Assembly (NCBI GenBank): GCA_963677165.2
Contig: CAXXSX010000002.1
Coordinates: forward strand, 3,162,001-3,226,000
Length of the DNA stretch: 64,000 nucleotides
Source: JAFGXT01 sp963677165
Lineage (GTDB): Bacteria > Verrucomicrobiota > Lentisphaeria > Victivallales > SZUA-371
Direction: 5' to 3'
Part shown: piece by piece, positions 8,835-17,796 of the stretch
How the letters are laid out: every line of letters begins with the position of its first letter
Numbering within the stretch: the stretch's first letter is position 1
Notes under the pieces: model-generated
Told to the model about the DNA's origin: nothing
Database searches by the model: none
Seen by the model: the letters and a program-made list of their open reading frames with translations, nothing else
Program-made: the position numbers and the translations under genes

Positions 8835-8938
8835 GTTTTAATTTCCAATAAAAATGTTGTTTTCAGACAATACTCATATCCAGTCCATTATGCAAATTTG
8901 AAAAATTTGCTTTTTTACAATAAAAAATTTTAAATCTC

Positions 8939-8967
8939 TTGACTTTGTCAGACAAAGCCGTTATAAT
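8939..8967 (+). promoter_or_regulatory. Sigma-70-type promoter with embedded FadR/GntR operator
   Basis: TTGACT (8939-8944) and TATAAT (8962-8967) are separated by exactly 17 bp. The spacer holds the near-perfect palindrome CTTTGTCAGACAAAG (8943-8957). This fits the TNGTNNNACNA consensus known for FadR-subfamily (FCD) regulators. Since the next gene is such a regulator, autorepression of the whole downstream operon is the simplest reading. Confidence 0.85.
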
Positions 8968-8996
8968 GGTAGTATATCAACGATAAAGGAAGGTAA

Positions 8997-9692
8997 ATGA
9001 AATTAGCGAATTCAGCATCACGAGTCGTATTTGACTGGCTTGTAAACCATATCAGGACCAATCACTTGAAGAGTGGTGATCTGCTTCCGAAGGAACTGGA
9101 GTTGTGTGAAAAACTGAGAGTAAGTCGTTCATCGGTTCGTGAAGCGATCGCCTTGTTGAAAGCTTTCGGACTGGTTCGTTCTCAGACCAGTGTGGGGCTG
9201 AAGCTGGTTGCGGATCCGCGACAGCTTGATTTGATTTCACTATTTCTGCATAACGAGGTAACTTATGACAATCTGCGGGAAGTAAAACAGTTGCGTGACT
9301 TTATTGAAATTGGTTCGGCGCATCTGATGATCCGCAACGTTACCGATGAGGATATTTCCGCGTTTTACGCTCTTATTGACGAGGTCAGACCGGAAAATAA
9401 CCGAATGTCTCAGCTTGATTTTGAGGTGTCATTTCATGAAAAGCTGGCGCAACTGAGTGAAAATAATATAGCGGTGGCATTGAGTCTGATTTATAAACCG
9501 TTGTTCAAAGCTCATATAGAAAATACGCCGCGTTTGCGGAACAGTAAATCAATACCTGAATATATTGTTGATAACCATATCAAAGTTGTTGAAGCACTTG
9601 AAAAACGCGATTTTGACATGCTTTACACCGAACTTCGTAAACAGTCGATTCACACGGAATTTGTAGCAGATAAAGAATTAATTTTAAACTAA
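8997..9692 (+). CDS. FadR-subfamily GntR regulator (FCD domain)
   Basis: A protein of 231 aa. A winged-helix GntR domain occupies residues about 8-72 ('LKSGDLLPKELELCEKLRVSRSSVREAIALLKAFGLV'). An all-helical FCD ligand-binding domain follows at about 85-220, with 'LREVKQLRDFIEIGSAHLM', 'LDFEVSFHEKLAQLSENN' and a final 'HIKVVEALEKRDFDML'. FCD regulators typically bind sugar acids, organic acids or sialic acid and repress catabolic operons. GGAAGG lies before the ATG. It is the first gene of the 12-gene run to 22869 and carries its own consensus operator in the promoter. The effector is unknown but should be an intermediate of the downstream pathway. Confidence 0.93.
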   Translation: MKLANSASRVVFDWLVNHIRTNHLKSGDLLPKELELCEKLRVSRSSVREAIALLKAFGLVRSQTSVGLKLVADPRQLDLISLFLHNEVTYDNLREVKQLRDFIEIGSAHLMIRNVTDEDISAFYALIDEVRPENNRMSQLDFEVSFHEKLAQLSENNIAVALSLIYKPLFKAHIENTPRLRNSKSIPEYIVDNHIKVVEALEKRDFDMLYTELRKQSIHTEFVADKELILN

Positions 9693-9726
9693 AAATGTGA
9701 ACCAAGAATCAAAAGGGAGATAAGAA

Positions 9727-10446
9727 ATGCAAAAGAAGAATGAGAAAAAGAGTAGCAATTATTTTACATTGATTGAGCTCTTGGTTGTGATTGCGATTAT
9801 TGCTATTTTGGCGTCAATGCTACTTCCTACTTTGGGAAAAGCAAGAAATAAGGCAAAACAAATCAGTTGTGCCAGTAATCAGAAGCAACTGGGAATTACC
9901 CTTACATCATATGCGAATGACTGGAATGGGTATTTTCCGCCTATTGCAAATAGAAATAATACCAACGAGTTCCCTTTCTGGCATATGACTTTGGAAGATA
10001 ATGATTACTTGCCCAGTAATAACTTTATAAAAGGAAAAAGTTCTTTACTGGTCTGTCAGTCAAATAAAACCCTTGGCGGTTCATATTATAGTGACTGGAA
10101 TGTATATGGAATGACTTATTTCTGGGATAAAAGTTCTTTAACTGGATGGGGAACTCCAATTGACGGTTGGACTAAAGCCAACCTAGCTCCGAAAAATGCA
10201 GGTGTATGGAGATTGGTGGATATCAGACGGGCTTCGACAAGAGTTATACTTGCTGATTCTACGTCGACTTCTGATGCGGCCCGAAAACCAGTGTATAGGT
10301 TTCGTCCGTATACTCACGCGGAAAAACTTTATCTTCAACACGACAAACGTGCTAATGTTATGTTTGCTGATGGTCATGTCTCAAGTTTGAGTAAAGGAGA
10401 ACTCGTTAATGAATATAGTTTCGAAATTGGAGCCATTCTGGAATAA
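9727..10446 (+). CDS. Pseudopilin-like protein (prepilin N-terminus, H-X9-DG domain)
   Basis: A protein of 239 aa. The basic leader 'MQKKNEKKSSNY' precedes 'FTLIELLVVIAIIAILASMLLP'; the -1 residue is Tyr rather than Gly. The C-terminal 'HDKRANVMFADGHVSSL' is an exact H-X9-DG match. The middle is rich in Asn, Trp and Tyr, as in other members. It lies 34 bp after the FCD regulator and 42 bp before a secreted glycosidase. As at 2729, 6490 and 36145, it accompanies glycan genes. Its likely location is the inner membrane or a pseudopilus. Confidence 0.88.
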   Translation: MQKKNEKKSSNYFTLIELLVVIAIIAILASMLLPTLGKARNKAKQISCASNQKQLGITLTSYANDWNGYFPPIANRNNTNEFPFWHMTLEDNDYLPSNNFIKGKSSLLVCQSNKTLGGSYYSDWNVYGMTYFWDKSSLTGWGTPIDGWTKANLAPKNAGVWRLVDIRRASTRVILADSTSTSDAARKPVYRFRPYTHAEKLYLQHDKRANVMFADGHVSSLSKGELVNEYSFEIGAILE

Positions 10447-10488
10447 TCCAACACATTAATTGATGAGCATGGAATAAAAAGGGAAATT

Positions 10489-12912
10489 ATGCGTTTATCG
10501 AAAATATTATTTATGGCCGCAATGGCTATCGGAGCTTCTGTTTGGGGAGACTCTATCGGTGTTGATCCCGATAAGTTAGATCAGTTTGTCTTTACCAGTG
10601 ATAAGCTTGCAGTACTAACCTTTAAGATTTCCCCGACTAATCAGCGGGAAATAGGCTATGACATTCAAAATTACATGAATGAGCATGTTTTATCAGGCAA
10701 AGTTACTATTCAAAAGGAGAAGTTTTCTATAAAACTTAAATTGCCTGATGGTTATTATACTATACGATTCAATAATAAAAAGAGAACCGGTTTTGGGCTT
10801 TTTGCTCTGCCGGAAGTAAAATCGCCAAATTCATATTTTGCTATGGATGCCTGGTTGACAGGAGGAAAAGAGTACAAGGAGAAAGTGAAACGTCCGGCAT
10901 TGATCAGAATACTTCAGCGCTGCGGGATTGCACAGGTGAGAGATCGCATTGTCTGGCATATGATGAATACCGGAGAAAAACAATGGAATTTCAATCCTCC
11001 GCGACGTGAATTTCTCAAATTGGCTCAACAATATAATGAATGCGGTGTGAAACAGTTGGTTGCGTTTGATCATGCTCCAAAATATCTGGGTGGAGCAGTT
11101 CATAAATACCCGGAGAATATTATTGGTGCAGTCAAAGCTTTTTCTCTCCTGGTTAATAAACTATCGTTCGATTATTTTGCCATGGAGTCATGGAATGAAC
11201 CGGATATTGGTTTCAGTGGAAATAAACCCGCAGACCAGTATATGGGATTCACGAAGTTAATGACTGCGGCTCTTATTGAATCGAAAGCTGATTTTCCGCT
11301 AGTGGGAGGTGTTTTTGCTCATCATAATTCGGATTTTCTAAATACAGCGATAGAAAATGGACTGCTTGAATGTTCTGATGTTATTAGCTTTCATTGTTAC
11401 AAAGATATAAAATTAATTCCTTCAATTGTTAAAAAATACAAAGAATCGTTCGCAGTATATGGCTATAAGAACGTCAGAATGTGGGTGACAGAGGCTGGAA
11501 CATTCCACATGATTGGAAGAGGTAGTCTTGGCCAATGGATGTTTGATTCTGGTGTGGATGTTGTTACCAAATCTCTGATGTTCAAAGAGAATGGAATAGA
11601 GAAGATTTTTCCATTTGTCTATGTTCACTGGAGCGCCAACGGAAAATTACAGGGATTTCTTGGCAGTAACGATTCTCCAAGACGAAACTTATCGGCATAT
11701 ATTACTCTTAGAAGGATTATTGGTGACAAGAAACTGATTGGGAAACTTTCCAAAGCGATTTTTCCTCAGGATAATTATGTGTTTGATACTGATGATGACA
11801 GATATATTGTTGTTGCTGTCAACGGAAAAGGAAATGTCAAAAATCGAATTAAAACCTCTCTGAAATTTGATGTCCTCACCGGTATTGACGGCAGAAAACT
11901 TGTACAAAAAATGTCAGACAGTATTCCGTTCAATGATGGGGTTGTTTATGGTTTGACCGGCAAGAAAAATATACAACGCCATATAATTCCAATAAAACAG
12001 ACCGTACAAACACCAGTAAAAGAATATAAACGTAAATCGAATAAATTTGACTTCAATATTATATCCATTGGAAGGCTTAATGAAAAGATTTTTGTTCCCC
12101 GCTCTTCCGGATATACGGTGTTGAACTCAGCCGATAAGAAAGTCATAAAGACGGCCATCAATAATGTTGGAAATAAAGTAGTAAAATTGGATTATATACT
12201 GTCGATTTCAAATTCAAAAGGGAAAAAAATACTACTGGCTCAAAAGGAGGATTATATACTTTCAGCTAAAAGCGAGCTGATCGTTGAAAAAGAGTTGACT
12301 CCTGAAGAGCTGAAATCGCTTCTGGGACCATGCATTGTAAGGCTGGAAGTTATGAGTAATGGCAAAAAAGTATTACCTTTGGTTATGAATTTATGGTTTG
12401 AAATGTCATTACAAAATCAACTTGAACAATTTAAATATAAGAAGAAGCTGAATCTGTCCGTCAAAGATAACTGGAGTATGCTTAAGCATACACTCGTCAA
12501 GCCGATGCTGGAGATTTCTGAAAAAGGCTTCAAATTGGATGCAAAAATGCCTACAGGAAAAGGTTGCTGGATATTTCCTAAATACAGTGTTCCGGAAACG
12601 CCTGACTTTTCAAAGTATAATGGTATGGTTTTGAGGTTGAAAAACAGTTCCGATAAAATGAATAAAGTATATGTTCTCTTATGGGAAAAATCCAATTCTT
12701 CATATTTGCCTGCTTCGAGTATTATTCCCAGTGATAAGAAATGGCATGTTGTATATATACCTTTTGACAGTTTGGTAATTAATCCCGGCGGAAAATCAGA
12801 TAATAATGAAAAACTGGATTTGGAGTCGGTTCAAAAGGTATCTATTGGAATTACTGGAAATAGAGGCCTTAGCAACATGATAGAAGTAAGTGACTGGTAT
12901 TTAGTAAAATAA
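10489..12912 (+). CDS. Secreted clan GH-A glycoside hydrolase (GH39-like), multidomain
   Basis: A protein of 807 aa with a signal peptide ('ILFMAAMAIGASVWG'). The catalytic barrel spans about residues 115-430. Glu237 in 'ESWNEPD' is the probable acid/base and Glu335 in 'WVTEAGT' the probable nucleophile. The WNEP/TE arrangement and spacing are typical of clan A families such as GH39, GH5 and GH30. I favour GH39-like, but the family is not certain. A beta-sandwich follows the barrel, and the last 160 residues resemble a carbohydrate-binding module ('WHVVYIPFDSL'). It is the first enzyme of the operon and is predicted to release the sugar consumed by the genes behind it. Confidence 0.72.
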   Translation: MRLSKILFMAAMAIGASVWGDSIGVDPDKLDQFVFTSDKLAVLTFKISPTNQREIGYDIQNYMNEHVLSGKVTIQKEKFSIKLKLPDGYYTIRFNNKKRTGFGLFALPEVKSPNSYFAMDAWLTGGKEYKEKVKRPALIRILQRCGIAQVRDRIVWHMMNTGEKQWNFNPPRREFLKLAQQYNECGVKQLVAFDHAPKYLGGAVHKYPENIIGAVKAFSLLVNKLSFDYFAMESWNEPDIGFSGNKPADQYMGFTKLMTAALIESKADFPLVGGVFAHHNSDFLNTAIENGLLECSDVISFHCYKDIKLIPSIVKKYKESFAVYGYKNVRMWVTEAGTFHMIGRGSLGQWMFDSGVDVVTKSLMFKENGIEKIFPFVYVHWSANGKLQGFLGSNDSPRRNLSAYITLRRIIGDKKLIGKLSKAIFPQDNYVFDTDDDRYIVVAVNGKGNVKNRIKTSLKFDVLTGIDGRKLVQKMSDSIPFNDGVVYGLTGKKNIQRHIIPIKQTVQTPVKEYKRKSNKFDFNIISIGRLNEKIFVPRSSGYTVLNSADKKVIKTAINNVGNKVVKLDYILSISNSKGKKILLAQKEDYILSAKSELIVEKELTPEELKSLLGPCIVRLEVMSNGKKVLPLVMNLWFEMSLQNQLEQFKYKKKLNLSVKDNWSMLKHTLVKPMLEISEKGFKLDAKMPTGKGCWIFPKYSVPETPDFSKYNGMVLRLKNSSDKMNKVYVLLWEKSNSSYLPASSIIPSDKKWHVVYIPFDSLVINPGGKSDNNEKLDLESVQKVSIGITGNRGLSNMIEVSDWYLVK

Positions 12913-12924
12913 ATGAGAGAAGTT

Positions 12925-14181
12925 ATGTTGAATAATAGAATAATGCCGCTGGCGAATGAGTTCGTGACCGTATGTGAATCACCGTATCCGGAGGACGTGT
13001 TTTGTTACAGTCCGGGAATCTGCAAATGCCCGAATGGTCGATTAATCGCCACGATGGATTTTGGCGGTCCGGGAACTGATAAACTCAATGGTCCAAGGAC
13101 TGCCACGGGCGACTATGCCGCCGGAAATGTCGGTAAATGTTTTGTTAGTGACGACCATGGCGCAACTTGGCGGCATGTAATTGATTTTCCGTTTTACCAT
13201 GCCCGTCCGTTTGTGGCTGGAGATTCGCTGTATATCATCGGTCACTGTTGGGATTTGGCGATAATCAAGTCTGATGACTGGGGTGAAACCTGGTCCGATA
13301 TGGTGAAATTTTCTGAAGGTCAACACTGGCATCAGGCTCCATGTAACGTTTGTTATGCTAACGGCAAAATCTATCTGATTATGGAACGTTATACGGAGCA
13401 ATGGGGATGGCATACCTTGTGTCCAGTGGTAATGGCTGGAAAGCTTGAAGACGATTTGCTGGTTAAGGATAACTGGACCTTTTCCAATGAATATATTTAT
13501 TGTGAGGAAGTAAAATCGCCCTACGGTATCGGGGCTCCATTCTTTACTCCCGGACAGACAGACCCAAATAATCCGGATGATAAGCGTGATATGGCTCCGG
13601 TCGGCTGGCTCGAAGCCAATATTGTACAGTTCAATGATCCAAACGGCGTATGGTTTGACCCGAACGGACGGACTTTTCATATTATTTCCCGTTCTCATAC
13701 CGGCTCGACGAACCTGGCAATGATGGCAAAGGCCGTTGAAGATGAGCAGGGGAACATTACGGTTGGACTGGAGCAATCTCCCGCAGGCGAGGATATGTTT
13801 GTTATTCCTTGTCCTGGTGGACACATGAAGTTTCATATTCTCTGGGATGATGAAACGCAGTTGTTCTGGCTGTTGAGTACGCAGGCAACCGACAGTATGG
13901 TGCGTCCTGAAACTCTTCCGAAGGATCGTTACAATCTGCCAAATAACGAGCGACGTCGGCTCCAGCTGCATTTTTCAAAGAACTGTATGGACTGGTGTTT
14001 TGCCGGACTGGTTGCTGTCGGAGAAGTGGAAAAAGCTTCGCGCCACTACGCCAGCATGGTGATCGACGACGATAATTTGTGTGTGTTGTCGCGTTCCGGT
14101 GATCATCGGGCAAGGACAGCTCACAATGGTAATTTGATTACTTTTCATACCATTAAAAATTTCCGTGATTTAGTTTACTGA
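12925..14181 (+). CDS. Sialidase-fold (BNR/Asp-box) protein, probable glycosidase
   Basis: An ATG at 12913 abuts the previous stop without a ribosome-binding site. The in-frame ATG at 12925 follows GAGAGAAG and is preferred, giving 418 aa. Two Asp-box motifs, 'SDDHGATW' and 'SDDWGETW', mark a six-bladed beta-propeller of the sialidase superfamily. 'SPGICKCPNGRLIAT' and 'ISRSHTGS' fit exo-sialidase-like uncharacterised hydrolases. There is no signal peptide, so it should act in the cytoplasm on imported oligosaccharide. A canonical arginine triad could not be assigned by eye, so true sialidase activity is unproven. It may act on another acidic sugar. Confidence 0.65.
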   Translation: MLNNRIMPLANEFVTVCESPYPEDVFCYSPGICKCPNGRLIATMDFGGPGTDKLNGPRTATGDYAAGNVGKCFVSDDHGATWRHVIDFPFYHARPFVAGDSLYIIGHCWDLAIIKSDDWGETWSDMVKFSEGQHWHQAPCNVCYANGKIYLIMERYTEQWGWHTLCPVVMAGKLEDDLLVKDNWTFSNEYIYCEEVKSPYGIGAPFFTPGQTDPNNPDDKRDMAPVGWLEANIVQFNDPNGVWFDPNGRTFHIISRSHTGSTNLAMMAKAVEDEQGNITVGLEQSPAGEDMFVIPCPGGHMKFHILWDDETQLFWLLSTQATDSMVRPETLPKDRYNLPNNERRRLQLHFSKNCMDWCFAGLVAVGEVEKASRHYASMVIDDDNLCVLSRSGDHRARTAHNGNLITFHTIKNFRDLVY

Positions 14182-14209
14182 TTTATTTTTTTTCAAAGGA
14201 GTAGTAACT

Positions 14210-15286
14210 ATGAATTTTAACTATAAGCTAGCTTCGGCGGTAACGTTTGGAGCAGGGGCATTGGCACAGGTGCCGGAATTACCGGCGGTTGCCGGGCAGC
14301 GCTGTATGCTGCTGTGTTTTCCAGGGTTTAATGCTGGAGCATTAATTGAGAATCTCAAGGAGAAATGCGATTTTCTGCTGGTTCCCGATAAGTTTGAAGA
14401 AAATCCATCGGAAGAGTTCGCTCGCACGATGGGGAACATTGTCAATGAGAACCGGATCGAAACGATTATCGCGATCGGCGGCGGCAGTTCAATGGATTCC
14501 GCCAAAGCATCGGCATGGTTTGCGTCAAATCCTGAGTGGAGTTTGACGGAAGAAAATCCGGAACCACAGGCAAACCGTATTCATATTATCGCGGTACCCA
14601 CGACAGCCGGGACCGGAAGTGAAGTTACGCAGTACTCGATTCTGACTTGTTCGGATCATTTTAAACGGATTCTGAACCATGCCTCGCTGGTGCCGAATCA
14701 GGTGATCTGCGATCCGGAACTTACGCTGTCGATGCCGCCGCATGTTACGGCGCATACCGGTATTGATGCGTTGTCGCATCTTATTGAGGCTTATTTGAGC
14801 AAGACATGCAACGGACTGCTTGAGGATATTGCCCTGAGTTCAATGGCGCGTGGCGTTAAAGCTTTGCCTCGTGTCATGGCGGCTCCAAAAGATTTGGCCT
14901 GGCGTGAAGAAATGATGTCGTCGGCTCTCGGCGGCGGTGTGGTGTTGGCACATTGCGGGACCGTAATGGTACACGCTCTGGGCTATTGTCTCACTCGTGA
15001 ATTTGGTTATCAGCATGGTTTGTCCAACGCAATATTATTATCTACGTTTGTTGAGCTGCTTGCGGGTAAAGGATGCAAACGTGCAAAGCGGGTAATGGAC
15101 TTATTCAATGGCGACATTGCCGGATTTGTCCGCGAATGCGGAGTGGAACCGAAATTCCCGGCCGTAAGCGCTGAAACAATTGATGTTTGGGCTCAGGCTG
15201 GATATGATTCCTATGGCCGCATGAATTGTGTTGCGGAACTGACTTTTGATGACATTAAAAATATTCTAATTAATTCACAGAAATAA
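14210..15286 (+). CDS. Iron-containing (group III) alcohol dehydrogenase
   Basis: A protein of 358 aa. The NAD(P)-binding loop 'IGGGSSMDSAK' comes first, then 'VPTTAGTGSEVT'. The metal-binding set follows: Asp and His in 'GIDALSHLIEAY', His in 'VMVHALGY', and His in 'YQHGLSNA'. These are diagnostic of the Fe-ADH superfamily (FucO, DhaT, GldA-like). The enzyme interconverts aldehydes and alcohols with NAD(P)H. In this operon it could reduce a lactaldehyde- or glyceraldehyde-type product, or oxidise a sugar alcohol. AAGGAG lies upstream. The class is certain; the substrate is unknown. Confidence 0.92.
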   Translation: MNFNYKLASAVTFGAGALAQVPELPAVAGQRCMLLCFPGFNAGALIENLKEKCDFLLVPDKFEENPSEEFARTMGNIVNENRIETIIAIGGGSSMDSAKASAWFASNPEWSLTEENPEPQANRIHIIAVPTTAGTGSEVTQYSILTCSDHFKRILNHASLVPNQVICDPELTLSMPPHVTAHTGIDALSHLIEAYLSKTCNGLLEDIALSSMARGVKALPRVMAAPKDLAWREEMMSSALGGGVVLAHCGTVMVHALGYCLTREFGYQHGLSNAILLSTFVELLAGKGCKRAKRVMDLFNGDIAGFVRECGVEPKFPAVSAETIDVWAQAGYDSYGRMNCVAELTFDDIKNILINSQK

Positions 15287-15300
15287 AAAGGAACAATAAA

Positions 15301-15999
15301 ATGAAGATTTACGGAGCAGGTTCACTAGAAGATATTAAACAGAGCATTGATTTAGGCGTGGTAGGAATACTGACGAATCCACAGGGATTTGACCAGTATT
15401 TTAAAGGCGAAATGACGCTTTCAGAGATAACCAAAGCGATTGTAGGACTCACTGATTTGCCGGTGTTTATCCAGATTCACGGCGAGAACGCTGAGAAGAT
15501 TGTGGCATATGCGCGTGAGCTACATGAAATATCACCCCAGGTTGGTTTTAAGATAATTGCCAACGAAAAAGGCTTCAAAGCGATAGCAACACTTCAACGT
15601 GAAGGTATTGATTGTATTGCTACCACCTTGTTTACGGTAGCACAGGCATCGGTGGCAGCGAACATCGGAGCCTTTGGCATATGTCCGTTTGTTTCTCGTG
15701 CGCAGGCGATTGGCATGGACCCGTTTGAAATTCTGTCGTCGATCCGGCGCGGCTATGACCGTTTGGAAAAAGCGCCGGAGATTGTGGCGGTCAGTATGAA
15801 GACGGTCGCAGACGTTGAGTTGGCGTTAAAAGCCGGAGTCGATTCTGTGGGCATGCGTTATCCGATGATTCGTGAAATGATGTCACATCCGCTGAGCGAT
15901 AAAGCCGAGTTGCTGTTCGCGCGTAACTGGAGCAATGTCAAGGGCGAAGATGTGAGCTATCTGTCGCATGCCATGAAAATGGAGGGTATTGCAGAATGA
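15301..15999 (+). CDS. Transaldolase/fructose-6-phosphate aldolase-like protein with altered active site
   Basis: A protein of 232 aa, the length of the short TalC/FSA class. The fold markers align through 'GVVGILTNPQGF', 'VGFKIIANEKGFKAI', 'CPFVSRAQAIGMDPF' and 'VAVSMKTVADVELALKAGVDSV'. Lys84 sits at the Schiff-base position. The conserved Asp at position 6 of FSA ('LDTS') is replaced: the start reads 'MKIYGAGS', with Ala6. The residue at FSA Tyr131 is Phe130, as in true transaldolases. It could be a diverged aldolase/transaldolase of new specificity or a non-catalytic homologue. It is co-transcribed with the Fe-ADH (14 bp) and overlaps the next lyase by 4 bp. Confidence 0.85.
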   Translation: MKIYGAGSLEDIKQSIDLGVVGILTNPQGFDQYFKGEMTLSEITKAIVGLTDLPVFIQIHGENAEKIVAYARELHEISPQVGFKIIANEKGFKAIATLQREGIDCIATTLFTVAQASVAANIGAFGICPFVSRAQAIGMDPFEILSSIRRGYDRLEKAPEIVAVSMKTVADVELALKAGVDSVGMRYPMIREMMSHPLSDKAELLFARNWSNVKGEDVSYLSHAMKMEGIAE

Positions 16000-16883
16000 G
16001 GCGTATTCCTGAATTAAAAGGAGTGCTGGCGCCGGTACTGACTCCGATTATGGCGGACGATTCTCTTGACTTGGAAGGGAATCGTGTTCTGGCGGAAAAA
16101 CTGTTGTCCAGTGAATATGTCGACGGTTTGTTTACGGTTGGAGCTACCAGCGAATTCATGGCGTTATCGTATGACGAACGCATGGAATTGATGAAGGTTT
16201 TTGCTGAAATTCCGCGTAACGGCAAGGTTATGACGGTTAATACCGGCTGTCTTCCCGACCATCAGGTAATTGAAATGACCGGACTTGCCGGTGAACTTGG
16301 ATTTGATGCCGCCGCAGTGCCGGTTCCGGAACATATTGATACCGATCCGGCTTCGGTCTGCCGGTATTTTAAAGACATTGCCGCAGTTGGAGTACCATTT
16401 ACGATTTACTGGACGCCAATGGTTAAACAACATAAACCGACGCTGGAAATCGTTAGCCGCTTGATGGAATATTCTACCTTTGTGGGAATGAAAGACAGCT
16501 CCCGTGATATGGTGGAATTTACGTCAATTGCAGCGGCATATGGCGAGGATATCAGTGTATTCCAGGGAGTGGAAATGCTGCATCTGGTTTCGCTGGCGGT
16601 CGGCAGTGCCGGAGTTGTTGGCGGTGGCTTGAATCTTTATCCGGGACTGCTTGCAGAAATCACCCGTAATTTTGAAGCCGGAAATATTGCAGAGGCTCGC
16701 AGATTACAATTGCAGGTGAATCAGTCGTGGGATTCCATTTCTGTCGGCGGCGGATTCAGAAGTCTGTGTAAACAGTACTGGAGCCACAAGGGGATTATTT
16801 CCGGAACCCGGTGCAGGGCTGGTAGTAATCTTGAAATGAACTCTTCACAACTTGAGGAATTGGAGCGTCTTGCTTGCGTATGA
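15996..16883 (+). CDS. DapA/NanA-family Schiff-base lyase (DHDPS/NAL superfamily)
   Basis: A protein of 295 aa. The class I aldolase barrel shows 'GVLAPVLTPI', 'VDGLFTVGATSEFMALSYDER', Tyr138 in 'FTIYWTP' and the Schiff-base Lys166 in 'VGMKDSSRD'. 'GATSEF' replaces the common 'GxTGE' phosphate/carboxylate-binding loop. The family splits or joins pyruvate and an aldehyde (dihydrodipicolinate synthase, N-acetylneuraminate lyase, 2-keto-3-deoxy-gluconate aldolase). The catabolic setting argues against lysine biosynthesis and for cleavage of a 2-keto-3-deoxy sugar acid or sialic acid. Its start overlaps the previous stop as ATGA. Confidence 0.88.
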   Translation: MRRIPELKGVLAPVLTPIMADDSLDLEGNRVLAEKLLSSEYVDGLFTVGATSEFMALSYDERMELMKVFAEIPRNGKVMTVNTGCLPDHQVIEMTGLAGELGFDAAAVPVPEHIDTDPASVCRYFKDIAAVGVPFTIYWTPMVKQHKPTLEIVSRLMEYSTFVGMKDSSRDMVEFTSIAAAYGEDISVFQGVEMLHLVSLAVGSAGVVGGGLNLYPGLLAEITRNFEAGNIAEARRLQLQVNQSWDSISVGGGFRSLCKQYWSHKGIISGTRCRAGSNLEMNSSQLEELERLACV

Positions 16884-17779
16884 AATATGACGGACGTTTT
16901 TACGGATTCGGTTCAGCCGCTATTGACTTTCGTATCACCACAGCTGATCTCGGAATAAATTATACCGAAAAATTACTGGCGAGGCAGGTTGACATGCTGC
17001 CTGGTGGTTCTGTGGCGAATTGTCTCGCTCAGATTAATTCCCTGGGCGGAACAGCGTCATGGCTGGGAAAGCTGGGGCGCGACTGGATTGGAGATCGGAT
17101 CATTGAACAACTTAATGCTTCCAAAATCGGAACGGAACAAGTTGTTCGTGATTCAACTCTATGTTCTCCATTCAACTTGGCGGCTTATGCCGGCGAGAAA
17201 CGGCGGCGGGTTGGCGGCTGGCTGCTGCCGAACAGTTTATCAAGCGTAAATGATGATGATATCGCGTTCTGGCTTCAAACTCTTACGGACCGCGACTGGC
17301 TGATCATCGAAATAGGCGAAATCCCGCTTGATATTATTCTTAAACTCTGTCAAAAGGGTAGGGAACGCGGTATCAGGATTGCGATTGATGTTGATCTCGA
17401 TCCGATTGTTCAATGCGGCAGTACTCATGAAACGATAGACGCGATATTTCAAACTGCTGATCTGTTAATTCCAAACCGCAACGCTGTTGCACATATTTTC
17501 GGAACTGCCGACCCTGAAAATCTGGTAAAAACGATATGTCATGACTATCGGTCCGTGGTTGTTGTCACTGCCGGAGCTCAAGGCGTATGGGCCTGTGAAA
17601 ATAACAATATTTTATATCAACCGGCTCCGGATGTAGAGATTGTCGATACGGTTGGGGCTGGAGATGCTTTTCACGGCGGTCTTATTTGGGCTTTAAGTGT
17701 CGGACAGTCTCTCGAACAGGCTTTGACACTGGCTACTCAATGCAGTGGAGAGGCATGTCAGAAAGTTGGTGCGAGATGA
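16880..17779 (+). CDS. PfkB-family sugar kinase
   Basis: I take the ATG at 16880 that overlaps the previous stop as ATGA, rather than the in-frame TTG six bases earlier. The protein is 299 aa. PfkB signature 1 is 'PGGSVANCLAQINSLGG'; signature 2 is 'VDTVGAGDAFHGGLIWAL', with the catalytic Asp in GAGD. It transfers the ATP gamma-phosphate to a sugar or sugar acid, as do ribokinase, KDG kinase and fructokinase. Placed among lyases and aldolases, a 2-keto-3-deoxy-sugar acid or a ketose is the likely substrate, but the sequence does not decide. Confidence 0.9.
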   Translation: MKYDGRFYGFGSAAIDFRITTADLGINYTEKLLARQVDMLPGGSVANCLAQINSLGGTASWLGKLGRDWIGDRIIEQLNASKIGTEQVVRDSTLCSPFNLAAYAGEKRRRVGGWLLPNSLSSVNDDDIAFWLQTLTDRDWLIIEIGEIPLDIILKLCQKGRERGIRIAIDVDLDPIVQCGSTHETIDAIFQTADLLIPNRNAVAHIFGTADPENLVKTICHDYRSVVVVTAGAQGVWACENNNILYQPAPDVEIVDTVGAGDAFHGGLIWALSVGQSLEQALTLATQCSGEACQKVGAR

Positions 17780-17796
17780 TCAAGGAGAATGAAGAT

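Noticed and set aside
13042..13971. A long minus-strand frame of 309 codons opposite the sialidase-fold gene.
   Set aside because: It is a shadow of a gene with clear Asp-box motifs, lacks a ribosome-binding site and has no recognisable protein pattern.
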